From positions 1-64,000 of the forward strand of contig NZ_SKCD01000014.1 in NCBI RefSeq assembly GCF_006542765.1: a stretch of 64,000 nucleotides of DNA, read 5' to 3'. A program made the position numbers and the translations under genes. Below are positions 54,101-63,398 of the stretch, one piece after another. Below the pieces are notes generated by a model, which saw nothing but the letters and a program-made list of their open reading frames with translations, was not told the DNA's origin and ran no database searches. This stretch comes from Paenibacillus luteus. Its GTDB lineage: Bacteria; Bacillota; Bacilli; Paenibacillales; Paenibacillaceae. Within the stretch, counting starts at the first letter, position 1. Every line of letters starts with the position of its first letter.

Positions 54101-57100
54101 GGCGAATGGTCCAGCGCCACGAACTGACCATCCTTAAGTGCCGCCATGCTGCCGACCGCCAGTTCATGCACGCTGCCTCCTTTGGCGGAAACACCGATCA
54201 GCTTCTGCGCCGCGGCGTCCCATTCGGACTTGACGCCCATCAGCAGCCACACATCCTTGATCGGAATCATAGGAACATTGTCCAGAACAAGCGGCGGTTG
54301 ACTGAAGCTTCTCCGCTTACCATCCAAATATAGCTTGATGTCCGTGGAGTCGTCCGCGACCGCCCGGATATAATCGATGCTGATCTTGCCCGTCGCTGAG
54401 ATCGGATCGATCCGGATTTGCCGAATGTTCCCCGTCCAGCTTTTGTTCCTCCACATTTCGACGTAGTAGTCCGTATATCCGTCGTCCTGCGGATTCACGT
54501 AGAAGCCCATCGCTTTCGTCTCGTTCCAGTCCCCGTCGAGCTCCGTTGTAAAAAACACGCGGCCGTCAATATCGTTGGCGTCATTCTTCATCCGGATTTT
54601 CAGGTAAGGAACGTCCTCCGCCCGAATGCCAAGATGGTCCGCGGATATAATACCGGGGTCCGTATTATTGGAAGTGCCCGTAAAGCTCCCATCTGCGACG
54701 CCAGCCGAGACGATCTGCTTCAATACGCTCCAGCCCTCGCTGTCGCCGTCGGTGTTGAATTCCCAAGAGACAACGGAATTGGCAGAAATGGCGGGGGGAC
54801 TCAATGTACGGTTCGGCACTATTCTGCCCGCAGGGTACAGAACACCGATCCTGTCTTTCTGATCCTGCGACGGTACCGCGTCCGTATGCGATCCAGCCCC
54901 AGCCGCGAATACGTCGCGGATCGCATCAACGTACCCGAAGCCGGCCAGACCCGCAGGCATAAGAAAGTGCCCTTCACCGAATTCGTTCCAATTGTCAAGC
55001 ATGACCAGCTTTTTGCCTAGATTGTCCGCGGACAAAGAAGGGATATAACTATCCTTCGTCCACTGCGCCAGCGATTTGAACTCCCCTGGCGTCGCATAAT
55101 ACCCGGAGGCTAGCCCCCATGCCGTATCGTCCCGTCCCATGCTCAAGCCGGCAATGACATCAAGCTGTCCGAAACCGCTTTCGGTCGTCAGCCTTAGCTT
55201 TTGGAATTCTTGATGCCCGCCGAAGGAGCCCCACGAGTAGGCGTACACCGCGTCGAAGCCCGCCGATCGGCGATTGATTAAATCTTGTGCGCTAGTGCCG
55301 TTGTATACGTTCAGTATAATTAGGTCGTCGAAGCCGGCTGCAATCGCCGCGTTCCGCAAGTAATCTATGTCTGCTTTGGCGCCGATGATCGAGCCTGAAA
55401 GCTTGACGAATTCGTTGTAATTGTAAATAGTAAACACAGGCTTATTGTCGATTTTCAAATACCTAGGGTCCTTAAAATAATACTCTACCCAATAAGGCAC
55501 CAGGTTCGTCCGGAAGTCGTTGCTATCGGCAGCCCTGGAGTTTAGATTCTCCCACATGATCGCGAACTGCAGTTGATCACTGTATTGTGCGTTGAAGTAG
55601 CCATCATGCAGGGCATTGGACATAAAAGGGTCCTTGACTGGCGCGTTCTCGCCGCCGATCGGCCTGAACCAGCAAGACATCTGGAATCCGATGCCGTGCT
55701 CGACCATCCATTTGATTTCCCAATCCGCCGTCTCCGGGTTGCCTTCGTCATAGAAGCCGAGATAAGGCGTCCTGTCGGGAAACGGATTAATCATGTCCCA
55801 GCCTAGATGAGTTCCCTCTCTCCACATCGGACAGCTCTGTACTCCGACAAGTTGGTCTCCAGTGCTTACGGCAACAGGCTGCGGCACGTAATCCTCCTGC
55901 AGCGGCGTATTCTCGTATACGAGAATGTCGTCGAGCCACATCGTGCCTTTATCGACGGCGGAGGTCGAGAACCGGATGCCGTCGATAAGTGAAATTCCCT
56001 CATCCAGTTCGATATCCTCGGCCTGCAGCTTGCCGTTTATATAAATGTCGGCTAAGGGGGCTGAGGAGGTCCACCTCAGCTTCACCTTTAGGCTGTACCA
56101 CAGGTTGGCCTTGTAATCGTACAACTCAACAGGCAGTCCATCCTTATCGAGGTACGACAGTTTCCCGTTCGACGTGACCAGTTTCAGCGCAGTATTGGAA
56201 CCGCTCCGCAGCTCCGCAGCGAGACCGTTCGTCTTCACCGGGATAAACAACTTAAATTCCGCGGTCAGATCGTCGGTCAGCGGGGCGAAGCTCTTGGCAA
56301 GCTCCATAGCGCCAGCCGCGGACGCGGCATTCATCCGTATGCTGTAGAGATCCGGACGCGGCGACATAACGTACGGCTGGGAGGAGCTGCCGCCGCTCAT
56401 CTGTTCCACGGCAATCGTGCCGCTGGCGGCGCTCGCTGACCAATCCTGGGGCAAGAAGCCGCTCACGACAGACAGCAGCCGCTCGTTGACGGCGTAACCT
56501 TTGTAGATTTTGAGCGGCGTGAAGAAAAAGTCTCCCGTCGAGGAAGCCCCCGTTGACAGTTGGAACCTATTCAGGGCATTGACCGAATTGGCGAAGCTTG
56601 CGGCTGTCGCTTTCTTAACGCCGTTAACGTACACATCCGCCTGTGAGGAGGTCAAATCGGCAACCACCTTGATCCCATACTCCGTATTGGCCGAGTAGGC
56701 TTGCAGCGTGTGGATGCCGCCGCCGGACGTTTCCAGCACAAGGTTGCCGCCGCTCGTCGCGATGCTTACACCGGGTGTATCACCGTCTAGCAGTTGCCAC
56801 TTAATGCCATTAATAATTGCCAGCGGCTTGAAACGGTACTCCATCGTGAGTGTCGTTTCACTTTGCGCAGGAAACTTTCGGCTCATGGATACTGGAAGAA
56901 CGGAGCTCGTATCGCTGACCTTGAGCGTTGTGGCGTATGTGCTGACGAGCGCGCCCCCCGCAGCGCGAATGTCCCAGCCGGAAGGCTGGCTCTCGCCGGG
57001 CACCAGATTAGAGAGGAACGAGAAGTCCTCATCTACCAAATATGCGGCTCCCTCCGGTGGACTATCCGCAGCAACCGCATGGGGCCGGGCCAACACCAGG

Positions 57101-57162
57101 AAAGCGCATACAATTGTCAACAAGCTTAACGCAGTCCATCCCCTTATTCCCTTAAACATCAT
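51118..57162 (-). CDS. Secreted multidomain GH99-like (WbsX) protein
   Basis: A 2014-residue secreted protein. Signal peptide 1-32; two LamG-like sandwich regions (about 40-425); GH99-like/WbsX barrel (about 435-790) with CPMWREGTHLGWDMINPFPD, MSCWFRP and LDNWNEFGEGHFL; then sandwich modules. A copper-amine-oxidase-N-like domain follows (about 960-1075; DGKRRSFSQPPLVLDNVPM). Further on are two BIG2 domains (VYYGETLTLKPTFQPASGVG; 1617-1696), a triple-strand YSLDSGATWLPYS domain (1697-1790) and three 75-residue repeats (1791-2014). GH99-type enzymes attack alpha-mannose linkages. AAAGGGG precedes the ATG. The lack of SLH or sortase motifs implies release or wall binding through the BIG2/repeat tail. 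Confidence 0.85.
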   Translation of the reverse strand: MMFKGIRGWTALSLLTIVCAFLVLARPHAVAADSPPEGAAYLVDEDFSFLSNLVPGESQPSGWDIRAAGGALVSTYATTLKVSDTSSVLPVSMSRKFPAQSETTLTMEYRFKPLAIINGIKWQLLDGDTPGVSIATSGGNLVLETSGGGIHTLQAYSANTEYGIKVVADLTSSQADVYVNGVKKATAASFANSVNALNRFQLSTGASSTGDFFFTPLKIYKGYAVNERLLSVVSGFLPQDWSASAASGTIAVEQMSGGSSSQPYVMSPRPDLYSIRMNAASAAGAMELAKSFAPLTDDLTAEFKLFIPVKTNGLAAELRSGSNTALKLVTSNGKLSYLDKDGLPVELYDYKANLWYSLKVKLRWTSSAPLADIYINGKLQAEDIELDEGISLIDGIRFSTSAVDKGTMWLDDILVYENTPLQEDYVPQPVAVSTGDQLVGVQSCPMWREGTHLGWDMINPFPDRTPYLGFYDEGNPETADWEIKWMVEHGIGFQMSCWFRPIGGENAPVKDPFMSNALHDGYFNAQYSDQLQFAIMWENLNSRAADSNDFRTNLVPYWVEYYFKDPRYLKIDNKPVFTIYNYNEFVKLSGSIIGAKADIDYLRNAAIAAGFDDLIILNVYNGTSAQDLINRRSAGFDAVYAYSWGSFGGHQEFQKLRLTTESGFGQLDVIAGLSMGRDDTAWGLASGYYATPGEFKSLAQWTKDSYIPSLSADNLGKKLVMLDNWNEFGEGHFLMPAGLAGFGYVDAIRDVFAAGAGSHTDAVPSQDQKDRIGVLYPAGRIVPNRTLSPPAISANSVVSWEFNTDGDSEGWSVLKQIVSAGVADGSFTGTSNNTDPGIISADHLGIRAEDVPYLKIRMKNDANDIDGRVFFTTELDGDWNETKAMGFYVNPQDDGYTDYYVEMWRNKSWTGNIRQIRIDPISATGKISIDYIRAVADDSTDIKLYLDGKRRSFSQPPLVLDNVPMIPIKDVWLLMGVKSEWDAAAQKLIGVSAKGGSVHELAVGSMAALKDGQFVALDHSPVLLPNGTVLAPLTYLRHAFGSTVSWDDITGKIGIYPGGVLWDFEFADGWMANGQIAGSVVLGGTFDGVSLGVSGATEPAISSPDLLELDAASIKRIRVKLRNGTAGNEARIYYTVNGDTAWNELKMISSYILPNEPLYREYVFDATAAAGWTGVIRQIKIVPTRSSGDFSLDSVRLDTETSLSILGDNLVTDPGMEGKTLSAMTQNTALGLDSSQFHSGRQSLKVIKNGRYSSAMFKLNGVVQGQEYRYSIWSKLAAEPTLSEPLRLCLQYTVDGQVKQFIMYTSPGLSAQKWTQVQGNYTIAETSAVSNVYLFVYTEVDGNHDYYVDDVEARPVTYSTSPTWVNVTGLSLEAATTVYYGETLTLKPTFQPASGVGNKELIWSSDRPEVAVVDINGTVYGKGLGTAQISAMSADGGFVATTAVTVALSPSLAANAVLESNLIVDGGMEGSALPSAYYGSSATVSLVSSEHRNGAQGLRVVKMNNNRYAAVFMPVAVEKSKLYYYSAWGKLGAAPTSPGLLRICLQYKLDGVVQQKILFTSATLGYAGWVQAQGFYEIQETGVVTDTRLYLYTEQLGAVQDFYVDDVEVREVSYAATGIELNKSATVIPLGQTETLVATVLPANATNKSVVWSSANPAVATVNSDGTVTAIDEGTAVITATTADGGFVMSAMVYVDATAPVTTAGLSPAPDGSSGTYEGPVSLTLTATDDISSIQQTEYSLDSGATWLPYSTALVFSKQGSYTVQYKSTDLAGNTETAASVSFSLTATATTIELKDSEGNPISGAMVKYFDGTWKELGITDASGQATKSLPERSYTFSMTYRGVTKQLARNTAVDTAEVVFQTVKARVQLLDSGDNGLAGGSARVYTGGSWQAIGTTGAGQIGMELLAGSYTFGMTYEGAYNELVQDIGDDGTVVFRTTNVLIGLEDALGNSVDGGQAKFYSGGSWRVIGSTVGGKVRKELLPATYTFGMTYGTALPNVQQNIAADSTVVFQIP

Positions 57163-57210
57163 TATGAATTCCCCTTTCTTTGGATAATGATTTATGAATT
57201 GGTCTAAACA

Positions 57211-57246
57211 AACGGCGGCCTACTACCTTGTAGCAAAGCCGCCGTT
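57211..57246 (-). terminator. Hairpin between the solute-binding and GH99-like genes
   Basis: AACGGCGGC pairs with GCCGCCGTT around an inner CTAC/GTAG stem. It is followed by TGTTTAG on the minus strand, so is only partly terminator-like; it may set the binding protein level above that of the glycanase. Confidence 0.5.
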
Positions 57247-57263
57247 TCTTGTTTATCATCGTA

Positions 57264-58856
57264 TTAGCTGTTTTCCGCTTTCCAAGCATCGAACTGCTTT
57301 TGGGCTTCGGCCAGAATTTTATCCATGCCGGCAGCGTTCATCCGCTGCTGCAGCTCCGTGTAATACTTCTCGAAGTCCGGCATTGAGCCGGTTGTCAGAA
57401 TCGGGGTCGATTCCTTCTGGAGGGCACTGACCTGTGCGATTTCATTCTTCACCGGCTCGGAGTTGAAGATGAACCCGAGAATGCCTGACGGTTTCCCGTT
57501 ATCGTTGTTGGCCTTCATCGCTTCCAGTGCGGCTGTGGAGTTCCAGTTAGAGTCCCATTGATCCCACAGTGGCCCAAGCCAGTTGTGCCAGATCGCCCAC
57601 GTTTGTTCCGATCCGCTTGTCGCCTCGATCGTCGGATTGTCTTCCTTCACGTTGCCAGTCTTGACGGTGTAGTTCTTGCCTTCAACCCCGTAAGCCAGCG
57701 TATTAAGCAGGTACTTGTCGCCCCAGATCAAATTGAGCAGCATCATTGCCCTTTCCGGATTTTTGGAGGTGGCGCTGATAGCTGAAGCGGCGGACGTCAT
57801 TGAGTTCGTTGAGATCGTCGGGTAGCCGGACATCGTCTCCACCGTTGGGAAGCCGTACGTAGCCGTCGATTTCGACCCGTCCTCGGTGTAGCCGCCCGAA
57901 TCCCGCATAACGGCATATTTACCCGATTTGGCTTCAGCCAGATAATCTGTCTTTATGGCGGCATCCTTGGCGATGTAGCCTTTCTTGTAGAAATCGTTGA
58001 TTGTACTGTAGTTTACCTTGTTCTGAGGAACATCGAGAATTTTAACGATGCTTCCGTCCAGCTCGCTGTACGAAATGCCTGGCGTAATCGTTGTGTAGTC
58101 GTACAGGGTAATGCCGGAAGCCGTTCCGTTGGCCGTAGCCAACAGCGGAATCATGTCCGGCTCGTTCTTCTTGATCTCGGCCAGGAACGGCTCCAGATCC
58201 TGAATGCTCTTGACGCTCTTATAGTCGAAGCCGTACTTCTCGACGATATCTTTCTTGAAGACGTGCGCACCGGCCGGTGAATACGGCGTCTGGGCGGGAA
58301 TAGCCATGATTTTCCCTTTGTAGGTAACCGCTTTCCAGGCGCGTGGGTCGACCTTCGCCAATATGTTCTGCCCGTACTTCTGCAGCAGATCGTCAAGCGG
58401 CATGAAGGCGCCCTTCTGCACGTTGTCGTTGATCCGGTTGGACGCAAAGGTGGTAAATACAAGGTCATAGGGCTCGCCAGCAGCCGAGATCAGCTTCATC
58501 TTGTCTTCCCAGCCGGCGTTGTCAATAAGATTGAGATGCAGACTAGCGTTTAGCTGTTCCTTAATGATTTTGTTCGCTTCCGTTTCGACCGCTTCCTGAT
58601 CCTTCATGTTGTCGATCGGCTTTGGCATGTACCAACTAAGCTTCACAAACTCTTCGGTCCCTTTGCCGGCCTCTCCCTCGGGTGATGCGGACGGCGAGGC
58701 GGCTTGCGAAGCCGGCTCCGTTGGCGCGGGACTGCCGCTTGGGCTGGAGCCCCCCTCTTCCTTCGAACTGCAGCCGACGACGATCAACATTGCGGCCATA
58801 ATTGCGGACGTTCCCGTTACAAGCCATTTCGATGCCTTTTTCTTTCTTAGACTCAC
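57264..58856 (-). CDS. LplA/YtcQ-type solute-binding lipoprotein
   Basis: A 530-residue lipoprotein. The signal peptide ends in a VVGC lipobox (about residue 29), followed by a Ser/Pro/Ala linker and a long binding domain (KLSWYMPKPIDNMKDQEAVE ... KYGFDYKSVKSIQDLEPFL). This is the large LplA/YtcQ type paired with LplB/LplC permeases. The start is GTG 58856, with GGGAGG 8 nt upstream. It likely binds the manno-oligosaccharide released outside by the GH99-like protein. Confidence 0.9.
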   Translation of the reverse strand: MSLRKKKASKWLVTGTSAIMAAMLIVVGCSSKEEGGSSPSGSPAPTEPASQAASPSASPEGEAGKGTEEFVKLSWYMPKPIDNMKDQEAVETEANKIIKEQLNASLHLNLIDNAGWEDKMKLISAAGEPYDLVFTTFASNRINDNVQKGAFMPLDDLLQKYGQNILAKVDPRAWKAVTYKGKIMAIPAQTPYSPAGAHVFKKDIVEKYGFDYKSVKSIQDLEPFLAEIKKNEPDMIPLLATANGTASGITLYDYTTITPGISYSELDGSIVKILDVPQNKVNYSTINDFYKKGYIAKDAAIKTDYLAEAKSGKYAVMRDSGGYTEDGSKSTATYGFPTVETMSGYPTISTNSMTSAASAISATSKNPERAMMLLNLIWGDKYLLNTLAYGVEGKNYTVKTGNVKEDNPTIEATSGSEQTWAIWHNWLGPLWDQWDSNWNSTAALEAMKANNDNGKPSGILGFIFNSEPVKNEIAQVSALQKESTPILTTGSMPDFEKYYTELQQRMNAAGMDKILAEAQKQFDAWKAENS

Positions 58857-58932
58857 CTGGAATGCCTCCCTTAGTTTAGTGCTTAATCTATAATTAACAA
58901 CCGCAAGCGGACAAGCCTTATGGTTGTAATTA

Positions 58933-59841
58933 TCACCCTTTAACCGACCCGACCGTCAAGCCTTGCACAAAATATTTCTGGAACAATGGGAATACGAGCA
59001 GCATCGGCCCCGCGGCCAAAATGCACATCGCCATTCTGGCGCTCAAGGAAGGGACCATCATACCTGGCTTTACCAGTCCATATTCAATGGCTTCCGCCGA
59101 ATTCAAATACTCCATGTTTTTCAGGACGCGGATGAGCAAGTACTGCAGCTTAATCAGATGGTCTTGTTCGACGTAGAGCAGGGTCAGCCACCAGTCGTTC
59201 CAGTATTGCAAGGCGAAGAACAGCCCCAAAGTCGCGAGTGCTGGCTTGGAGATCGGGAGAACGATCTGCGCAAAAATTCGCAGCTCGCTTGCCCCGTCGA
59301 TTTTGGCCGATTCGATGAGCGCCTCTGGAATCGTTTGCAAGAACCCCTTCATCAGCATCACGAACCATCCGCTAATTAAGTAAGGCAGAATGAGCGCAAG
59401 CAAATTATTTTTCAGCCCCAGCCACTTGACCATCAGAATGTAGGAGGGCACCATGCCGCCGTGAAAGAGCATCGTGAAGAAAATGAAGAAAGCGAGAAAC
59501 GACCGCAGTCGGTAATCCTTGCGTGAGATCGCATAAGCGTAGGTGGTTGTCACCCACATCCCGACGAGCGAGCCGATAACCGTTGTCAGAATCGTAACGA
59601 AATACGAGCGTAACAACATCGCAGGATCGTGTAGAATGACGCGATAGGCATCAAGCGTGAAGTTCTTCGGAATGACAGAGTAGCCGAACTTCACAATGTC
59701 GCTCTCACTCTGTACCGAGGTCCCGATAATGACCAGGAACGGGAAGATGCAAGCGGCGCACAATACAATAAAAATCAGATGAATGAACAGCTTACCGGTA
59801 GTTACCCTTCGTTCAGTGAGCGTCGTCGAATGTGTTTTCAT
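58933..59841 (-). CDS. LplC/YtcP-type ABC permease
   Basis: A 302-residue six-helix permease. The EAA loop PEALIESAKIDGASELRIFAQ is degenerate, as in LplC proteins, and the protein ends LTVGSVKG. The start ATG 59841 follows AGGGG; the extension to 59910 lies over the upstream permease. It partners the LplB-type permease. Confidence 0.9.
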   Translation of the reverse strand: MKTHSTTLTERRVTTGKLFIHLIFIVLCAACIFPFLVIIGTSVQSESDIVKFGYSVIPKNFTLDAYRVILHDPAMLLRSYFVTILTTVIGSLVGMWVTTTYAYAISRKDYRLRSFLAFFIFFTMLFHGGMVPSYILMVKWLGLKNNLLALILPYLISGWFVMLMKGFLQTIPEALIESAKIDGASELRIFAQIVLPISKPALATLGLFFALQYWNDWWLTLLYVEQDHLIKLQYLLIRVLKNMEYLNSAEAIEYGLVKPGMMVPSLSARMAMCILAAGPMLLVFPLFQKYFVQGLTVGSVKG

Positions 59842-59857
59842 CGTTCTTTCAGTCCCC

Positions 59858-60760
59858 TTAGAAAAGAGAGTTTTCTGGATTGATCTTTTTGACAATGGTA
59901 TTGGTCGCAAGCACCAGGCAGAAGCCGACGATGGATTGGAAGAAGCCGGCTGCCGAAGCCATCCCGATATCGCCTAGGTCGACCAGGGACCGATAGACGA
60001 ACGTGTCGATGACATCCGTGGTGCTGTAGAGCAAGGAAGAATTCAGTGTCACATTGTAGAACAGACCAAAATCGCTGTAACAGATGCTGCCGATCTGCAA
60101 AATGACCAGCATGACGATCATTGGTTTAATGATCGGCACCGAGATGGAGAAGGCCTGCCTAAGCTTGCTGGCTCCATCGATCTTGGCCGCATCGTAATAT
60201 TCCGAATCGATGCCCATCAACGCCGCATAATAGATGACGGAGCTGTATCCGAGCCCCTTCCACACGGCTGCGACCACAATAATATAAGGCCAATATTTCG
60301 GATCGCTATACCATAGGATCGGCTCCTCGCCCATGGAGACCAGCAAGCGATTGATGACGCCATATTCCATATCGAACAGCGAGCGGAACGCAAAACCTGC
60401 CACGACCCAGGAGATAAAGTAGGGAATGAACAGGATTGTTTGATAGGCCTTCACGAAGCGTCGGCTCAATTCGTACAGCAGCAGCGCAACGATAACGGAG
60501 AGCGTCGTGCCAAGTACAATGAAGGTCAGATTGTAGAGCAGCGTGTTCCTCAATACGCGGTAAAGGACATCGCCGCTGAACAGGAAACCGAAGTTTTCGA
60601 ATCCGACTGAGGGGCTGTTCCAGATGCCAAGATTATAGCGGTAGGATTTGAAGGGCAGCAGCAACCCATAAAGCGGCACATAATTAAAAACAATGATGAG
60701 CAAGAAGCCCGGCAGCGCCAACATGGACAAGCCGGCATTTTTCCGGATACTTTTAAGCAT
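59858..60760 (-). CDS. LplB-type ABC permease
   Basis: A 300-residue six-helix permease. The EAA motif is YYDAAKIDGASKLRQAFSI, and YVPLYGLLLPFKSYR near the N-terminus is typical of LplB. The start ATG 60760 has GGAAGTGAGG upstream; the longer ORF (to 60862) is not used. No ATPase gene is present. The 223 nt to the regulator gene contain a terminator, so this transporter operon has its own promoter, not resolved here. Confidence 0.9.
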   Translation of the reverse strand: MLKSIRKNAGLSMLALPGFLLIIVFNYVPLYGLLLPFKSYRYNLGIWNSPSVGFENFGFLFSGDVLYRVLRNTLLYNLTFIVLGTTLSVIVALLLYELSRRFVKAYQTILFIPYFISWVVAGFAFRSLFDMEYGVINRLLVSMGEEPILWYSDPKYWPYIIVVAAVWKGLGYSSVIYYAALMGIDSEYYDAAKIDGASKLRQAFSISVPIIKPMIVMLVILQIGSICYSDFGLFYNVTLNSSLLYSTTDVIDTFVYRSLVDLGDIGMASAAGFFQSIVGFCLVLATNTIVKKINPENSLF

Positions 60761-60927
60761 ACGTTCCTCACTTCCTTTTCCGTGTTGCGTCTGACAAGCG
60801 ATAACCTCACTGTAGGCCAGGAAAGTAGAATTGTATATTTTAAATCCGGTAATATCCTGCAAAAAAGCGTCGCTGGAGCTTCATTTGCAGCATTTGCACC
60901 ATTTATAAGGCCGTTACAGCAGCAAAA

Positions 60928-60964
60928 AACCGGAGCTCAGCGCAGCAACGCCGAAACTCCGGTT
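60928..60964 (-). terminator. Terminator of the membrane AraC regulator gene
   Basis: AACCGGAG/CTCCGGTT hairpin, with inner GC pairs, followed on the minus strand by a T6 tract (plus A-run 60924-60929). It separates the regulator from the transporter operon. Confidence 0.8.
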
Positions 60965-60983
60965 CGATCTTCTCGAAGCCGAA

Positions 60984-63320
60984 CTATATGAATTTATTGA
61001 CGTTCCTCTGAAGGGCGTATTCCTTCGGCGTCACCTTGTATTTCTTCTTGAACAGGCTGAAAAAATACGTTTCATTCGTAAAACCCACACGCTGTACGAC
61101 CTCGTAGACGCTCAAATCCTCCTGGATTAGGAGCTCCGCCGCTTTAGTCAGCCTCACGCCGTTAATTAGATCCGGAATCGACAGCTGCGTCGCTTCCTTA
61201 TACATTTTGCTCAGGCTGCGGGAGGAAATCTTCATAATGGAAGCGATTGCGGGTAAGCTCAGGGAGGAATCTCGATAGTTCTTATGGACATATTCCGTGA
61301 CCGCGTCGACGAGAAAATAGTTCAGCGATTCCGCATTGCCGACCGTTTCCTTGTTGATGGAATCCTGCAGTCCCTCCCGGACGATCCGATGGATTTCGGC
61401 CATCGTCTCCTTCTCCAAAATGTGGCGGCCAATCGAGGCGATCTGCAGCGCAGGTGCGGCGGGCGCCTTCGCTTCCTCCAGCGCTTTGATCGCCGCGTCG
61501 ACCAGCCGAATGATCGAGACAAGGGCATTGTGATAGTTCAACTTCTCCATCTCTCCGAATAGATTCGCCAGAACCTCCTTCATGGCGGCAACGTTGCCCG
61601 ACTTGATCGTCTCCGCGAGCCAGTCTTCCAATTCCTTCGAATAGCCGGCTCTTTTATTCTCGGCGTTCTTGCGAATGCGTGCGTTCGTAATGATGGAGCC
61701 GTGTCCGAGCTGAAGCCGGTACATCGCCTGATCCTGCACCTGATTATACAGCGCATGCAAGCCGCTCAGCGAATCTGCCGGGTCGCTGAGCGAAGTCGTG
61801 AACGTTACCTTGAAGTAACGGCTGAATACATCCTGCGCCTCGGTTAGTAGCGTCACCAGTTCAACCGGTCCGGACACGTCCCGCTCCGGAAGACCGACGA
61901 TCAGCAGCACGTGGTCCTCCTTCATATCAATTCCTTCGTTCGGATATTTCCGGGCGACGAGTTCAGAGGCTATATTAATCAGCGCAAACCGAAAGGTAGC
62001 CTTATCCTTGGCGCTGTAGGCTTGCTGGAACTCCTTGTAGCTATCGATTTTCAATAAGCATACCGCGTAAGAACCTTCCACAGGCAATGAAATCCTCATT
62101 TCCTTGAACAAAGCCGCTAGCTCTGTGCGCGTTATATTGAATCGTTCGTCCAGCAGCCGGCTTAGCCAATAATGCCGCATTACATCCTTGTATTCGTCCT
62201 TCTCCTTGTAGAAAAGATCGAGCTCCTCCATCGACTGCCGGTAGACGCTGTTCAAATAGGAGATTTCGTCGATGACCTCGTCATCGCCCGAGCGGCGCGG
62301 CCGATCCATGCGGATTGAATTCACGAGATTGCCGAACGGCCGATAAATTTTGCGGGAGATTAGAATAGACACGACAAGTGCCAGAAGCAAGGCAATCAAC
62401 GTAATGAAAATAATGCTGGTCCGCAGTCTGACGATATATTGATACACTTCGGGTACGGGCTGTATCTTTAACAGCGTCATTCCGGCGCTCCCGACATTCG
62501 AATACGTAATTAGGTAAGGCGCGCCGCCGCGCTCGCCCTCGAAAAAGCCATCCGGATCGCTGTCCGGATGGGCGCTTCTGTAAGCCGACAATTGAGCTTT
62601 TGCCCATTCCATAATTTCATAATCACCCGTGCCGTCGTTCAGATACTCTCCGAATTGGTCCAGGATGAAGATGCCGTCGCCCTTGCGCTTGTCGATCATG
62701 TTGATTTGGGCGATGTTATTCAGCAGCCATTCCGACCTGACGTTGACAATAACGACGCCGTCCGGCTTCAGATCGTCGGGCGAAGTTTCATACATTAAAT
62801 AGGAGAATACATGCTCAGGCCTCGTCTCGCTGTTCACGAGCTTCCTGATGTTGCGGAAGATCGGCTTCATCTTTGGAGGCAGCTGATCCTTGCCGTACAG
62901 CGCGTCGAGCAATTCGTCATGAAAAAACACGGGGCTGCCCGCATTGTAGGTCTGGTCCAGATTCCGGTTATAGATCGTAATGGAATGAATATACGGATTG
63001 GTCGAAGTGATCGAGCTGGTAACTTTATTCAAGCGGTTGGCCACGTCGACCATATTTTCCAGCTTCGCGTACATGACCGCGCTCACATCGCTGTTCAGAT
63101 AAAGCGATTTGCACAGGTTGGCGATCGTCTCGTCCATAAACGCCATATTATATTTGACCTGATAAAGAATCTTCTGATTGGAAGCGTACTCGTTCTTCAC
63201 CAGCAGCTTCTGGGCGTTGATGTAGACGACCGTCGACAGCGCAACGATCAGGAGCAGAATCGCCACGCTTATCCATAGCACCATCTTCGTAAAATAAACC
63301 TTGATTCCAAATCGCTTCAT
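60984..63320 (-). CDS. Membrane-anchored AraC-family regulator (YesS type)
   Basis: A 778-residue one-component regulator. One helix at about 13-35 and another near 305-325 flank an extracellular Cache-like sensor. A cytoplasmic linker with a GGDEF-like remnant (about 380-560) follows. The C-terminal AraC double helix-turn-helix (about 680-775) reads SLSLPAIASIMKISSRSLSKMY ... VGFTNETYFFSLFKKKYKVTP. Such proteins sense an extracellular sugar or the loaded binding protein and activate the adjacent importer/glycosidase operon directly. GGGGAG lies 8 nt before the ATG. It is separated from its presumed target operon by a terminator. Confidence 0.9.
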   Translation of the reverse strand: MKRFGIKVYFTKMVLWISVAILLLIVALSTVVYINAQKLLVKNEYASNQKILYQVKYNMAFMDETIANLCKSLYLNSDVSAVMYAKLENMVDVANRLNKVTSSITSTNPYIHSITIYNRNLDQTYNAGSPVFFHDELLDALYGKDQLPPKMKPIFRNIRKLVNSETRPEHVFSYLMYETSPDDLKPDGVVIVNVRSEWLLNNIAQINMIDKRKGDGIFILDQFGEYLNDGTGDYEIMEWAKAQLSAYRSAHPDSDPDGFFEGERGGAPYLITYSNVGSAGMTLLKIQPVPEVYQYIVRLRTSIIFITLIALLLALVVSILISRKIYRPFGNLVNSIRMDRPRRSGDDEVIDEISYLNSVYRQSMEELDLFYKEKDEYKDVMRHYWLSRLLDERFNITRTELAALFKEMRISLPVEGSYAVCLLKIDSYKEFQQAYSAKDKATFRFALINIASELVARKYPNEGIDMKEDHVLLIVGLPERDVSGPVELVTLLTEAQDVFSRYFKVTFTTSLSDPADSLSGLHALYNQVQDQAMYRLQLGHGSIITNARIRKNAENKRAGYSKELEDWLAETIKSGNVAAMKEVLANLFGEMEKLNYHNALVSIIRLVDAAIKALEEAKAPAAPALQIASIGRHILEKETMAEIHRIVREGLQDSINKETVGNAESLNYFLVDAVTEYVHKNYRDSSLSLPAIASIMKISSRSLSKMYKEATQLSIPDLINGVRLTKAAELLIQEDLSVYEVVQRVGFTNETYFFSLFKKKYKVTPKEYALQRNVNKFI

Positions 63321-63367
63321 GCGGATATCTCCCCCCGGTTGCCGTCATGACCCAACAATGGCGAAAA

Positions 63368-63385
63368 GACTGGCATGCGCCAGTC
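63368..63385 (-). terminator. Terminator of the sugar isomerase/epimerase gene
   Basis: Perfect 7-bp stem GACTGGC/GCCAGTC with a 4-nt loop, then TTTTCGCC on the minus strand, 14 nt past the stop. Confidence 0.65.
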
Positions 63386-63398
63386 CTTCGCGGATTTT

